Positions 25,613 to 35,113 of a DNA stretch of 64,000 nucleotides are shown here, piece by piece. Position 1 is the stretch's first letter. Each line of letters begins with the position of its first letter. Below the pieces are notes generated by a model. That model did no database searches and was not told the origin of the DNA. It worked only from the letters and a program-made list of their open reading frames with translations. The DNA is from Peribacillus folii (GTDB lineage Bacteria; Bacillota; Bacilli; Bacillales; DSM-1321). The position numbers and the translations under genes are program-made. The stretch covers positions 186,001 to 250,000 of the forward strand of contig NZ_JASJOM010000004.1 in the NCBI RefSeq assembly GCF_030271255.1, given 5' to 3'.

Positions 25613-25650
25613 TGAAAAAATAAACATGCCCCGATAATTCTGAGCATGTT
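25613..25650 (-). terminator. terminator of the phoD-tatA-tatC operon
   Basis: On the minus strand AACATGC and GCATGTT form a 7-bp stem followed by TTATTTTTTC, about 135 bases after the tatC stop codon. Confidence 0.6.
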
Positions 25651-25783
25651 CATGGTCACTATATAATGATTAAGGCGCAACATCCCATTTTTCTCACACT
25701 TCCAGCTATTTCTTTACACGACCTATTATTTTACGATACTAAAGTTTGTGTTCCATGGAATTTTGTCCTGAGCTGTTATGGTT

Positions 25784-26512
25784 TCAAGCGATATGTGCTT
25801 CCTCTTTCAGAAGCCTTTTTCGATACACGATGGTCGACAGCTGGACACTCATTTCATAAAGCAAAAGCAAAGGGATGATAACCAAAATATCGGAAATGAT
25901 GTCAGGCGGCGTAATTACGATTGAGATGATAACAAGGGCGAAGTAAGAAATCTTTCGCGACTTTTTCAGCAAATTCGGGTTGATGATTCCTAATCTGGTC
26001 AGAAACATGACCACAAGCGGCATTTCGAATAAAATCCCAAACGGCAAGACCAAATTGAGCATGAACCGGAAATATTTATCCGCAGTGAACATCATCTCGA
26101 ATTGACCGGCAGATAGGGAGGTGAGGAAGCCGAGCACGATGGGAAACAACACCAAATATCCAAAAGAGATGCCGGTGATGAATAAAAAGAACAGCCCGGG
26201 AATGAACCGAAATGTGACTTTTCTCTCTTCTGGCTTTAATGCAGGCGCCACGAAGCGCCATATTTGATAGGCTGCTAGCGGTATTGATGCCGCGATTGCG
26301 CAAACCGCAGCAACTATCATATATACCCAGAGGATATCACTGGGACCAAGCACGGCAAGCCTGCCATCAATATCTTTAATGAGTAACTCATAAATATCCT
26401 GTACAAAGATGAAACTCACTATGAACGCTGCGATAAATCCGATCAGTGTTTTAATGATCCTGCACCGGAGTTCTTTCATATGCTCCATTACATGCACTTC
26501 CTTGCTTTCCAC
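25784..26512 (-). CDS. tatC: Sec-independent protein translocase TatC
   Basis: TatC recognises twin-arginine signal peptides and forms the membrane receptor with TatA. The protein (242 residues) has six hydrophobic segments, the N-terminal HMKELRCRIIKTLIGF motif and the conserved APALKPEERKVTFRFIPG loop (FxPxLxxxE type). GTG 26512 is chosen because AAGGAG precedes it; an in-frame ATG eight codons on is possible. It is the third gene of the phoD-tatA-tatC operon, the arrangement found for TatAd-TatCd in Bacillus, which is dedicated to PhoD export. Confidence 0.9.
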   Translation of the reverse strand: MESKEVHVMEHMKELRCRIIKTLIGFIAAFIVSFIFVQDIYELLIKDIDGRLAVLGPSDILWVYMIVAAVCAIAASIPLAAYQIWRFVAPALKPEERKVTFRFIPGLFFLFITGISFGYLVLFPIVLGFLTSLSAGQFEMMFTADKYFRFMLNLVLPFGILFEMPLVVMFLTRLGIINPNLLKKSRKISYFALVIISIVITPPDIISDILVIIPLLLLYEMSVQLSTIVYRKRLLKEEAHIA

Positions 26513-26628
26513 CTTCCCCGCTCCTTTTCAAAAAGATCTATTATAGGACGATAATTCCAACTATTGTGAAACCACTAAAAAAACTGAATCAAGCGGGAGA
26601 GGATTCCCCCCGCCCAAGCTTTTCTTAT

Positions 26629-26829
26629 TCATCCCTTTTTCCATGCAGCCTTTTTTTCATTTTCATCCTCTTTATCCGAATCAGTCACCAGTCCTTTGGC
26701 GGCACTTTTGAACTCGGTTAAAGTACGGCCGAACGCACGGCCGATTTCCGGCAGCTTCGACGGTCCAAAGATGATCAATGCGATCACGAGAACGATGACT
26801 AGCCCTGGTATTCCAATATTAGAAAGCAT
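26629..26829 (-). CDS. tatA: Sec-independent protein translocase TatA
   Basis: Pore-forming Tat component of 66 residues: one N-terminal membrane helix ([18 protein letters not shown]), the [15 protein letters not shown] hinge and amphipathic helix ([13 protein letters not shown]), and a charged tail. Fits TatAd/TatAy. Located between phoD and tatC. AGGAGTG lies upstream of the ATG. Confidence 0.9.
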   Translation of the reverse strand: MLSNIGIPGLVIVLVIALIIFGPSKLPEIGRAFGRTLTEFKSAAKGLVTDSDKEDENEKKAAWKKG

Positions 26830-26871
26830 CCAACTTCACTCCTTCGTTTATACAAATCCCCCTGCCGCCCA

Positions 26872-28620
26872 TCAATTCGTAACTTTGCCTCGTTGTTTCG
26901 ATTTTTGCTTTTCATGTGCACGACCATGCGCGCGCGTACGGTCCTCCTCCACTTCACCCGTTTTTTGGACACCATCCGTTACTGCGGCTGCCGCCACCTT
27001 TCGCAGGCCCGTTTGGTCTTTATCAAAAACGAAGGAGGCTCTTGTCGATATATCGGCTCCTGGTTCAGTGACGAATGGGACGACCCGATAATCCGCCTTC
27101 CATTGTTCAGGCGTCACTTTGCACCTGACATAACCGCGGTAATCGTTGAAGAACTTAATATGTGAATTTTGACTTAATATTTTAGCCGTATCTGCACGAA
27201 CATCTGCCCCATTTCCCCCGGAAGTGATGGATGTGCCGACAAACTCCACACCGAATATCCGCGATTCAGGATCGTTGAAGTCCTGTTTCAAATTGGCTGC
27301 CCAGCTTGCATGCACATCACCGGTCAATACAACCAAATTTTCGATGTTGCTGCTTTTTATGACATCAATCAACCGCTCACGTGCCGCCGGATATCCATCC
27401 CAGGAATCCATGCTGAATTTTGGGGCAGAGGGCGTTCCATAATTCCGCTGGGCAAAGAAAATTTGCTGCGGCAGAACGTTCCACTTCATTTTTGAGTTCA
27501 AGAGGCCATCCGTCAGCCATCGTTCCTGCTCCGGACCGAGTAAAGTACGCCTCGGATCGAGGGATTCCGAGGTTTGCGGTGAACTGGTGTCGCCATTTGC
27601 CTGATCATCCCTGTATTGTCGTGAATCAAGTACAAAGAATGAAGCAAGGTCACCATATGAGAAACTTCGATATAAGCGCATATCCGATCCCTTAGGCAAT
27701 GCCGATTTCCGAAGGGGCATATGCTCATAATAAGCTTGATAGGCAACTGCCCTTCGCTTGATGAACGCTTCTACGGATTGGCCTTTTTCCGGGATGATGT
27801 TTGCGTAATTATTTTCAACTTCATGATCGTCCCAAGTCACGACCCATGGAAATGCTGCGTGTGCCGCTCTTAAGTGCGAATCTGAACGGTACTGGGCATA
27901 TCTATTTCGATAATCCTCCAGGGTGATGATCTCTGGACTGTTATGTACTCGCACATTTCCTGTCGCGGCAACATATTCATTCGGCCCGTATTCATATATA
28001 TAATCCCCAAGGTGAAAGACAAGGTCCAGATCTTCTTTTGCCAAATGCTTATAGGCCGTATAATATCCATGCTCGAATTGCTGGCATGAGACAAACGCGA
28101 AGGACAGGCTTGAAACGGTTGAACCCATTGCCGGAAGCGTTTTCGTCCTCCCGGTCTGACTTACCTCCCCGCCGCTTTTGAACCGATAATAATAGACCTT
28201 ATCCGATTTTAATCCGCTTACTTCCACATGCACCGAATGACCAAGCTCAGGTCTGGCTATTTCCTTGCCATGTTGCACAATTTTCCTGAAATGTTCATCC
28301 TTTGCCATCTCCCATTTAACGGCAATTGCTTCATTCGGCATTCCCCCACCATTCAGAGGATCGGGTGCCAGCCTTGTCCATAAAACGACACCATCCGAAA
28401 GCGGATCACCTGAGGAGACACCTAGTGTAAAGGGGTATTCGCTGAACTTAGGAGCAGCATTCACTTCAATCCCGCCCATCGACTGGGCAAGTGCTAGACC
28501 TAATGACAGCCCGGCAAGCTTGCTCGCTCCCTGGATAAAATTCCGTCGGTCCATATTGTTTCCTATACTCACTTCACTCCATTTCTTGATCAGTTCATCC
28601 ATCGCTTTTTCATTTTCCAT
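26872..28620 (-). CDS. phoD: alkaline phosphatase/phosphodiesterase PhoD
   Basis: Secreted Tat substrate of 582 residues, close to Bacillus PhoD (583). A long twin-arginine signal is visible: DRRNFIQGASKLAGLSLGLA, cleaved probably near VNAAPKF. The phosphoesterase domain carries metal-ligand motifs FVSCQQFEHGYY, HLGDYIYEYG, TWDDHEVENNY and VLTGDVHASW. It releases phosphate from diesters such as teichoic acid. First gene of its operon with tatA and tatC; the promoter region shows PhoP-like spacing, consistent with phosphate-starvation control. AGGAGGG precedes the ATG but is buried in a strong inverted repeat. Confidence 0.92.
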   Translation of the reverse strand: MENEKAMDELIKKWSEVSIGNNMDRRNFIQGASKLAGLSLGLALAQSMGGIEVNAAPKFSEYPFTLGVSSGDPLSDGVVLWTRLAPDPLNGGGMPNEAIAVKWEMAKDEHFRKIVQHGKEIARPELGHSVHVEVSGLKSDKVYYYRFKSGGEVSQTGRTKTLPAMGSTVSSLSFAFVSCQQFEHGYYTAYKHLAKEDLDLVFHLGDYIYEYGPNEYVAATGNVRVHNSPEIITLEDYRNRYAQYRSDSHLRAAHAAFPWVVTWDDHEVENNYANIIPEKGQSVEAFIKRRAVAYQAYYEHMPLRKSALPKGSDMRLYRSFSYGDLASFFVLDSRQYRDDQANGDTSSPQTSESLDPRRTLLGPEQERWLTDGLLNSKMKWNVLPQQIFFAQRNYGTPSAPKFSMDSWDGYPAARERLIDVIKSSNIENLVVLTGDVHASWAANLKQDFNDPESRIFGVEFVGTSITSGGNGADVRADTAKILSQNSHIKFFNDYRGYVRCKVTPEQWKADYRVVPFVTEPGADISTRASFVFDKDQTGLRKVAAAAVTDGVQKTGEVEEDRTRAHGRAHEKQKSKQRGKVTN

Positions 28621-28630
28621 GGGTCATTCC

Positions 28631-28667
28631 CTCCTACTATTTGAATCTGCTTCAAGTATAGTAGGAG
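28631..28667. promoter_or_regulatory. inverted repeat covering the phoD ribosome site
   Basis: CTCCTACTAT and ATAGTAGGAG are perfect 10-bp arms; inside them TTGAA and TTCAA pair too, giving 15 bp with a two-base bulge and a five-base loop. The proximal arm contains the Shine-Dalgarno AGGAGG of phoD. Confidence 0.7.
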
Positions 28668-28696
28668 ATTTTTAACAGTATATGAAGTCGTGTAAA
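28654..28696 (-). promoter_or_regulatory. candidate PhoP-controlled phoD promoter
   Basis: On the minus strand TTTACA, five bases, TCATAT, five bases, TAAAAA shows the 11-base periodicity of PhoP boxes (TTAACA-type). A TATACT -10 follows at 28655-28660. Only the first box is a close match. Confidence 0.4.
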
Positions 28697-29032
28697 TCCG
28701 CGATTTCGGTTTTTAGGGATATTCAATCAAGACTATCGGTACTTTTGATACTAAATGATCGCCTCTCATGGACAACTACCCACGAACCTCTGCGACTCAT
28801 GAAAGTCTTTCATCCTATTTTTCTTCATGAATCATTTATTAATTCATTACAAATAACAAAGGAAATGAACTAAAAGAAACATTGCAAGAAGGATATGTCC
28901 CCTGTTCTTTTCAAGAATCACCTAAGCTTGAATAATATTTCACAAGTAAATACTTACTTTTCATTTAAATACATCCTAATTTATGTAATAATAGAATTTA
29001 TACCAAAAAAATAGTACTCGAGGGATTTTGAA
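28697..29032. other. gene-free stretch between phoD and the Spo0E-like gene
   Basis: About 335 bases; no supported gene. The last 60 bases are AT-rich and probably contain the promoter of the Spo0E-like gene (TAATAATAG region). Confidence 0.4.
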
Positions 29033-29209
29033 TTGGATAGTATGGAAGCATTACATGAAAAAATCGAAATATTGAGGAAAGAATTAATAACCACCGCATT
29101 AAAGTATGGATTCACGGCCCCAAACACTTTACATATTAGTCAAGAATTAGATAAACTCTTGAATTTACTAGGAAAAGAGAAAGAAATGATACATTTTCAG
29201 CAATTGTAA
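29033..29209 (+). CDS. Spo0E family aspartyl-phosphate phosphatase
   Basis: A 58-residue protein with the Spo0E/YisI pattern: helix 1 ALHEKIEILRKELITTALKY, then GFTAPNTLHISQELDKLLNLL. The SQELD signature is the active element that removes phosphate from Spo0A~P and so delays sporulation. Start is TTG with GAGGG eight bases upstream; an ATG three codons later is an alternative. It is not preceded by another gene on this strand and is probably monocistronic. The size is normal for the family. Confidence 0.85.
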   Translation: MDSMEALHEKIEILRKELITTALKYGFTAPNTLHISQELDKLLNLLGKEKEMIHFQQL

Positions 29210-29453
29210 AAACACCAATCTGTTCTTTCACAAGTGGAACGACCTTTCTTGTTGCTCAATAATCGCTGTGTTTATGCTGGATGACCCTTATGATTCACCC
29301 CAAAGGTTCGTACATCCCCTCTCCTAGACAAAAACCCCATCTATTCTTGGAACAACTGTAAAAGATACCATCTGCTTGTACAGCTGCCCGCTTCGGTTCA
29401 AGAGACTAGTAAACGAACTGAAACAAATAGCCAGTTACCAAGGAGAGCGAACA

Positions 29454-29849
29454 ATGAATGATAAAGATATTCTGATGAAGGAATTACAAGAGCTTAAAAT
29501 TTCACTTGAACAAGAAGTAAACCGTGTCACCAAAATAATCGATCATCTAACAAAAGAAAATGATGCGCACCCCGCGTTAGAAGATGTCAAAATACAAACG
29601 GAAGTATCCAATGAACATATGTTATTTTCTTTAGTTAAAATTCAAATCCAAAAAAAGATCAGCAAACCAAGTTACGAGACATGGTTAAAAGATGTGTTCG
29701 TAGTTTCGTAATCAAATGACTTAATGACTTTAGCTGCACCTACTGAATTAGCCAGGGATTGGCTAGAAAATCGTTATGGGAAATTAATACAATCCTTATT
29801 TTAGGAAAACAGTGGCAAAGATTACGAGATTCGATCCATTGACAAATAA
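29454..29849 (+). pseudogene. DnaA domain-I-like protein with internal stop codons
   Basis: From ATG 29454 (AAGGAG upstream) a coiled-coil-like N-terminus (KELQELKISLEQEVNRVTKI) precedes a DnaA N-terminal domain: LVKIQIQKKISKPSYETWLK. TAA at 29709 interrupts it, yet the same frame continues with LAAPTELARDWLENRYGKLI, exactly the next DnaA domain-I segment, to TAG 29802 and TAA 29847. It is therefore a nonsense-mutated stand-alone DnaA domain-I protein, not DnaA itself. Such proteins could have modulated replication initiation or partner binding; that is inference. Confidence 0.75.
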
Positions 29850-29900
29850 TGAAAAAAAAACCGAAAACGATGGGGCCATAAGGCTCCTTCGTTGATATTT

Positions 29901-29916
29901 CATTTCGATCGAAATG
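29901..29916. repeat. 16-bp perfect palindrome
   Basis: CATTTCGATCGAAATG, between the DnaA-like pseudogene and its terminator. Possible protein-binding site; no known match. Confidence 0.5.
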
Positions 29917-29924
29917 TACAGCCG

Positions 29925-29945
29925 GCAGCATTTTGGCTGCTTTTT
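29925..29945 (+). terminator. terminator after the DnaA-like pseudogene
   Basis: GCAGC, six-base loop, GCTGC, then TTTTT on the plus strand. Confidence 0.55.
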
Positions 29946-30042
29946 CCATTCGTCCCTTTCTTGAACTTTCTCCTTATATAGCTTGCACCCCTCTCATTTT
30001 TTCCTCACGCCCCCTCTCCTTTTACATCCATGCTTTTTAAAA

Positions 30043-30071
30043 GAAAAAAAAAGACCAAGCACCGCTTGATC
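30043..30071 (-). terminator. terminator of the RodA/FtsW-like gene
   Basis: On the minus strand GATCAAGC, GGT, GCTTGGTC (one G-U pair) is followed by a long T-run, 30 bases after the stop codon. Confidence 0.85.
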
Positions 30072-30101
30072 CATACGCTTACTGTGTTCATTCAGCATCA
30101 T

Positions 30102-31250
30102 CTAATCAGAAAACATGTAATCCTTCTTCTTCAGTGAAACATTCAAAACGAGCCCAAGCCCCATCATCGTCGCCATTACCGAGCTCCCTCCGTAGCTCAT
30201 CAATGGCAGCGGAATTCCCGTTATCGGAATCAGTCCGATGACCATTCCGATATTTTGAAAGATGTGAAAGGTCAAGAACGAGATGACTCCCACACAAATA
30301 AAAGATTCGAAAAAAGCGGCACTCAGTGCAGTTGTCACGATTTTATAAATAATGAAAAAATAAAGTGATATGAGCAAACTTGCCCCAATGAAGCCAAACT
30401 CTTCAGCGACAATCGTGAATATGAAATCGGTATGGGCTTCAGGAATGTAGACATTGCTTTGGTTGAAGCCTTTCCCATCCGTCATGCCGGAACCGATTGC
30501 CAAAATGGATTGCTTCAATTGGTATCCGATTCCCTGGCCATGTCCAAATGGATCGAGCCAAGAATTGATCCTATCCAATTGATAGCCGTCCAATAAGCCC
30601 AATAAGAGGGTAGGATCAAACAGATAGGTGATTACTAGGGAGGCTATAAAACCAACCACTACCGTAACCACTGATGCAATCATCTTCCAATTGATTCCCG
30701 ATACGAGGATGATTCCCATCGTGATGACGGCCATTACCAGCGATGTACCAAAGTCGTTTTGCAATAAAGTGAGCCCGATCGGCAACGCGGCAAACAATCC
30801 CATTTTACCTAGCAACCTAATATCCGATTTTATCTCCCCTACCTGAAATTTATCAATATGTCTAGTCAAAATATAGGACAGCATCAATATTAAGAATATT
30901 TTCATGAACTCTGAGGGTTGTATCGAGCCCAATCCTGGAATTTCGATCCAAGATTTGGCCCCCTTCCTGACCGGGGCAATACTTTGTGGACCTAATAACA
31001 CGAATAATAGCAGCAAAATGCCGCATGAATATATATACGGAGTCAGTTTCATGATCGACTCGAAATCAAAATAAAATATGATCAAAACAATTAAACCGCT
31101 TACGACAAACCATACGATCTGCTGCTTGGAATAATTGAGGTCAAGCTGTGCATATTTTTGTGCGCTGTATAAACTAACGCTGCTGAAAATCATCAACATG
31201 ACAATTAACAGAGCAAGATTTGAATCAAAGTAACTTTTTCGTTTGTTCAC
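30102..31250 (-). CDS. SEDS family cell-wall polymerase (RodA/FtsW/SpoVE type)
   Basis: Peptidoglycan glycosyltransferase of the SEDS family, 382 residues, about ten membrane segments. Hallmarks: RKGAKSWIEIPGLGSIQPSEFMKI, the loop QLDRINSWLDPFGHGQGIGYQLKQS, AHTDFIFTIVAEEFGFIGA and GIPLPLMSYGGSS. These are the conserved SEDS signatures, closest in layout to RodA. Bacilli carry several paralogues, so this could be an accessory RodA. Start is GTG with GGTGAT upstream; no penicillin-binding protein partner is adjacent. Confidence 0.85.
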   Translation of the reverse strand: MNKRKSYFDSNLALLIVMLMIFSSVSLYSAQKYAQLDLNYSKQQIVWFVVSGLIVLIIFYFDFESIMKLTPYIYSCGILLLLFVLLGPQSIAPVRKGAKSWIEIPGLGSIQPSEFMKIFLILMLSYILTRHIDKFQVGEIKSDIRLLGKMGLFAALPIGLTLLQNDFGTSLVMAVITMGIILVSGINWKMIASVVTVVVGFIASLVITYLFDPTLLLGLLDGYQLDRINSWLDPFGHGQGIGYQLKQSILAIGSGMTDGKGFNQSNVYIPEAHTDFIFTIVAEEFGFIGASLLISLYFFIIYKIVTTALSAAFFESFICVGVISFLTFHIFQNIGMVIGLIPITGIPLPLMSYGGSSVMATMMGLGLVLNVSLKKKDYMFSD

Positions 31251-31492
31251 ATCATCACCGAATCTTTTTCAATTTTTCTGTACCATTAATCTAACGTTTT
31301 AAATCTTACAATGCTCCCTTCACCTATCAACTCCAATCCATACCTTCCACCATCTAAATGTTACCATTTTTTCGTTGGTTTGTTTCATTTTTTTCTATTT
31401 TTTCCATGATTATAGTAATCTTGTGAAAGTTTATTGACTTTGCGTTATCAAAGCAGATAAACAAATTCAAGCTTCTGCTGCAAGGAGCTTGA

Positions 31493-31696
31493 TTATATTA
31501 CCCTATATCAGTTATCCATTTCGACCCAATATCAAAGTTCGGCGAGGAAGATGGTGCAACAAAGCTCGCTGAGAATCGCTTTAGGCCATATCAAACGGAA
31601 TTAAATGAATTGATGACAAAATACTACCATTCCTCTGGAAAAGAAAAAGATGCTCCTGTTCGGACGATTGCCGTTAGCATTATTCCTGAAAGTTAA
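31493..31696 (+). pseudogene. unidentified C-terminal coding remnant
   Basis: An open frame without start codon or ribosome site encodes about 67 residues with good protein character: FDPISKFGEEDGATKLAENR, then YQTELNELMTKYYHSS and APVRTIAVSIIPES at the end. I do not recognise it. It is probably the 3' end of a deleted gene. The 240 bases before it hold nothing else I can support. Confidence 0.3.
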
Positions 31697-31731
31697 ATTC
31701 CACTCATTCGAGCATCATGGATAAATAATAG

Positions 31732-31763
31732 CAAAAAGGCATTGGTGCAATTACCAATGCCTT
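31732..31763 (-). terminator. terminator of the copper operon
   Basis: On the minus strand AAGGCATTGGT and ACCAATGCCTT form an 11-bp stem followed by TTTGC, 20 bases after the copA stop codon. Confidence 0.85.
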
Positions 31764-31783
31764 CCTTGTAAAAACGCTACCCT

Positions 31784-34195
31784 TTAGAGCTTCACCCTTT
31801 GAAGGCGAAGTGCATTCAATACGACTGATACCGAACTGAAGGCCATAGCAGCCCCAGCTAACCAAGGAGCAAGCAGACCGATTGCCGCTATCGGGATTCC
31901 GATTACATTATAGGCAAAAGCCCAGAACAGATTTTGTTTAATATTCCGCATCGTTTTCCTGCTCATCAGGATTGCATCAGCAATACTGTTTAAATCACCA
32001 CGGATCAAGGTGATGTCCGCTGCTTCCATCGCTATATCGGTGCCGGTTCCGATTGCCATGCCGATGTCGGCCAACGCAAGCGCGGGTGCATCATTAATCC
32101 CATCTCCGACCATCGCAACCCTTTTACCGGAGTTCTGGAGTTTTTTCACTTCTTCCGCCTTCCCTTCAGGAAGGACTTCGGCAATCACTTGATCGATGCC
32201 CACTTGACTGCCGATGGCATTGGCCGTCCTTTGGTTATCCCCGGTTATCATGATGACCTCGATATCCATCGCTTTTAACCTGGCAATCGCATCTAGCGAG
32301 GTTTCCTTAATCGTATCCGCAACAGCAATGATTCCTGCATAGTCTCCATCAATACTAGCAAGCATGGCTGTTTTTCCTTGGGCTTCAAGTTCTTCCATCA
32401 CTGTTTCCGCCGACGCGATATCCACATCATTTTGCTTCATCAATTTCCGCGTCCCTACCAATAGCTCCTTTTGATTCACGACCGCTTTCACTCCATGACC
32501 GGGTATCGCTTCAAACTCCCCAACGTCCGAAAGGGTTACCTTTCTTGCTTGAATTTCTTGGACGATCGCTTGGGCAAGAGGATGTTCGGATTGCTTTTCA
32601 GCAGAACCGATAAGTGATAGGAATGCTTCTGCTTCCCACCCTTTGCCGACAATGACATCAGTCAGTACAGGGGCCCCATTCGTAACCGTTCCTGTTTTAT
32701 CCAAAATGACCGTATCGATATGATGCGTCGTTTCCAGGTGCTCCCCTGCCTTGAAGAGGATTCCGGATTCTGCCGCGCGCCCCGATCCAGCCATGATGGA
32801 GGTGGGCGTTGCCAATCCCAACGCACAGGGACAAGCTATCACGAGCACCGCAATCATCGCTTCAAATGCTGGTGTAAAGGCGCCAGGATTGACCCAACTG
32901 ATCCAAACTATGAATGTTAAAAGGGCGATTCCGACGACAATCGGAACAAACACTCCAGAGATTTGGTCAGCAAGCCTCTGAATCGGAGCTTTGGACCCTT
33001 GCGCAGCTTCAACGACCTTGATGATTTGAGAAAGGGCAGTATCCTTTCCTACCTTCGTAGCTTTCATTTTAAGAAAGCCATTTTTATTCAATGTAGAACC
33101 GATCACTATAGCGCCAATCGTTTTATCAACTGGAATGCTTTCTCCCGTTAACATCGACTCATCGACAGCCGAGCTCCCCTCGACAATCTCCCCATCCACA
33201 GGTATTTTTTCCCCTGGCTTCACCAAAACGATATCACCAATAAGGACTTCTTCAAGTGGGATTTCCCGCTCTTCTCCATTCCTTATTACCAAGGCTGTCT
33301 TTGCTTGGAGACCCATCAACTTTTTAATTGCCTCGGAAGAACGACCCTTCGCTTTTGCTTCGAATAGCTTCCCTAATAGAATGAGGGTAATCAGGATGGA
33401 ACTTGTTTCGAAATAAAGTCCCGCAATGTGGTGGGAGCCGACCGAAATGATGGCCTGATAGACACTGTAAAAATAGGCAGCCGATGTACCCATTGCGACT
33501 AAAACATCCATATTGGCGCTTTTATTCTTCAAAGCCTTGTATGCACCCGCATAAAACTGCCTTCCAATAATGAATTGTACAGGTGTGGCGAATGCCATTT
33601 GCACCCAGGGATTCATGAGAAATTCAGGCATATAGATAAATGAAGTAAAACTGAAATGACTCACCATTGCCCATAACAATGGAAACGATAAAATAATGGA
33701 AAAAATAAATTTAACCTTTTGCTTTTGAAATTCCTTTTGACGGAAGTCAACGGATTCCCTATTATCTTCCTTGATGATTGCCCCGTATCCCAACTTTTCG
33801 ACCTTTTCTATGATGTCAGCCGGAGTGGTTTCGGAAGGTGCATATTCGACGGTAGCACTTTCTAGCGCAAGATTCACATTGGCTCGGCTCACCCCTTCCA
33901 ATTTATTCAAACCCTTTTCAATACGTGTTGCACAGGCAGCACAAGTCATCCCTGTAACCGTAAATTCCTTCTTCTCCTTTATTACATCGTAGCCCAGATC
34001 TTGAATTTTCTTTTTGATATCAGTAGCACTCACAATTGCGGCGTTGTATTTAACGACTGACTTTTCCAAAGCCAAATTAACGGTAGCTTCTTCAACGCCT
34101 TCAAGCCTGTTTAACCCTTTTTCAATTCGGTTAGCACAAGCAGCGCAAGTCATCCCTGAGATTTGCATACTTGTTTCCTTCATGGAATCACCCAC
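31784..34195 (-). CDS. copA: copper-exporting P1B-type ATPase
   Basis: The 803-residue pump moves Cu(I) out of the cell. Two N-terminal heavy-metal domains each carry GMTCAAC; eight membrane helices follow with the transport motif [12 protein letters not shown], the phosphorylated Asp in DKTGTVTNG, the HP motif SEHPLAQAI and the hinge [16 protein letters not shown]. Length matches Bacillus CopA. It is third in csoR-copZ-copA. GTG 34195 has AGGAGGG upstream; ATG four codons on is an alternative. A palindrome resembling a CsoR site lies between copZ and copA. Confidence 0.95.
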   Translation of the reverse strand: MGDSMKETSMQISGMTCAACANRIEKGLNRLEGVEEATVNLALEKSVVKYNAAIVSATDIKKKIQDLGYDVIKEKKEFTVTGMTCAACATRIEKGLNKLEGVSRANVNLALESATVEYAPSETTPADIIEKVEKLGYGAIIKEDNRESVDFRQKEFQKQKVKFIFSIILSFPLLWAMVSHFSFTSFIYMPEFLMNPWVQMAFATPVQFIIGRQFYAGAYKALKNKSANMDVLVAMGTSAAYFYSVYQAIISVGSHHIAGLYFETSSILITLILLGKLFEAKAKGRSSEAIKKLMGLQAKTALVIRNGEEREIPLEEVLIGDIVLVKPGEKIPVDGEIVEGSSAVDESMLTGESIPVDKTIGAIVIGSTLNKNGFLKMKATKVGKDTALSQIIKVVEAAQGSKAPIQRLADQISGVFVPIVVGIALLTFIVWISWVNPGAFTPAFEAMIAVLVIACPCALGLATPTSIMAGSGRAAESGILFKAGEHLETTHHIDTVILDKTGTVTNGAPVLTDVIVGKGWEAEAFLSLIGSAEKQSEHPLAQAIVQEIQARKVTLSDVGEFEAIPGHGVKAVVNQKELLVGTRKLMKQNDVDIASAETVMEELEAQGKTAMLASIDGDYAGIIAVADTIKETSLDAIARLKAMDIEVIMITGDNQRTANAIGSQVGIDQVIAEVLPEGKAEEVKKLQNSGKRVAMVGDGINDAPALALADIGMAIGTGTDIAMEAADITLIRGDLNSIADAILMSRKTMRNIKQNLFWAFAYNVIGIPIAAIGLLAPWLAGAAMAFSSVSVVLNALRLQRVKL

Positions 34196-34211
34196 GTAAT
34201 CCCCGCCCTCC

Positions 34212-34230
34212 TATACCGCTATGGGGTATA
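34212..34230. promoter_or_regulatory. possible CsoR operator between copZ and copA
   Basis: TATACCGCTATGGGGTATA is an imperfect palindrome with TATACC/GGTATA ends and a G-run centre, like CsoR-family boxes. It is directly upstream of the copA ribosome site. Confidence 0.5.
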
Positions 34231-34272
34231 TTTTTTTGAAAAAAAGAAGTGCCCTAAAAGCACTCTCATCCC

Positions 34273-34479
34273 TTACTCGACGTCATACCCTTGATCATCG
34301 ATCGTTTCTTTAATTTTTTTAAGTGATACTTTATCATTATCAAACGCTACATCCACTTTACCGGATTCCAAATGCACCTTCACACTGTCCACACCTGCAA
34401 GTTTTCCTACATTCCCTTCCACTGCGCTGACACAATGTCCACAAGACATTCCACTTACATTCAATGTTACATTTTCCAT
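34273..34479 (-). CDS. copZ: copper chaperone CopZ
   Basis: A 68-residue heavy-metal-associated domain with the Cu(I) motif MSCGHC (residues about 11-16) and the ferredoxin-like pattern VEGNVGKLAGVDSVKVHLE. CopZ delivers Cu(I) to CopA. AGGAG precedes the ATG; the gene is 15 bases after csoR and 77 bases before copA. Confidence 0.93.
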   Translation of the reverse strand: MENVTLNVSGMSCGHCVSAVEGNVGKLAGVDSVKVHLESGKVDVAFDNDKVSLKKIKETIDDQGYDVE

Positions 34480-34494
34480 TTAAACCAACACTCC

Positions 34495-34842
34495 TTATTT
34501 TTTCATCAATTTTTGAATCGTAACAAGCACTTCATCTATTACTTCTGTATCTCCTTCATTCAGGCGATCCACGACACAATTCTTAAGATGCCCCTCCAAT
34601 AAGATTTTGGCGACACTGTTCATCGCACTTTGAGTGGCCGCTATCTGGGTTATCACATCATCACAATACGTATCTTTTTCGATCAAACCTTTGATACCGC
34701 GAATTTGTCCCTCAATACGATTTAACCGGGTCGTTAAATTCTTTTTCACTGCATCTGAATGATGACTTTTACGGCCATTTGAAGAGGTCGTGCAGCAGAC
34801 TTCATCATCCATCGATTCTGGACCTTTAACCAATTCATCCAT
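34495..34842 (-). CDS. csoR: copper-sensing repressor CsoR
   Basis: All-helical DUF156 regulator of 115 residues. The Cu(I) ligands Cys-His-Cys are visible in DTYCDDVI and EGHLKNCV. RLNRIEGQIRGIKGLIEKD is the family core. A Cys pair near the N-terminus (EVCCTTSS) is extra and might also bind metal. ATG 34842 is chosen over the one two codons upstream because GAGGAGGG needs about six bases of spacing. It represses the csoR-copZ-copA operon until Cu(I) binds. Confidence 0.92.
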   Translation of the reverse strand: MDELVKGPESMDDEVCCTTSSNGRKSHHSDAVKKNLTTRLNRIEGQIRGIKGLIEKDTYCDDVITQIAATQSAMNSVAKILLEGHLKNCVVDRLNEGDTEVIDEVLVTIQKLMKK

Positions 34843-34867
34843 TCCCATCCCTCCTCAAACAATAATA

Positions 34868-34889
34868 TACCATACCCACCTACCCTATG
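34868..34889. promoter_or_regulatory. CsoR operator candidate upstream of csoR
   Basis: ACCATACCCACCTACCCTAT resembles Bacillus CsoR boxes (ATACCCTACGGGGGTAT-like, G-tract palindromes) and lies about 30 bases before csoR. Confidence 0.5.
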
Positions 34890-35113
34890 CAAAGAAAACG
34901 ATGTCTGACCTTATTTTTACTATTCGTTTATCGTCCATTTTTATTCAGATTCTTGGCTACCCTGGAAATTTGATGGTAAAAGGCCTCGCTTTAGACGGTT
35001 TAATTAAGTGTATATTAAAGTTAATATCTCCCTTATTTTCTAAAAAAAGCTTGCAAAAAATATCATTTTGTTGAAAAATAAAGGTTGTCATTAAGATTAC
35101 ATGGGAGGGTATC

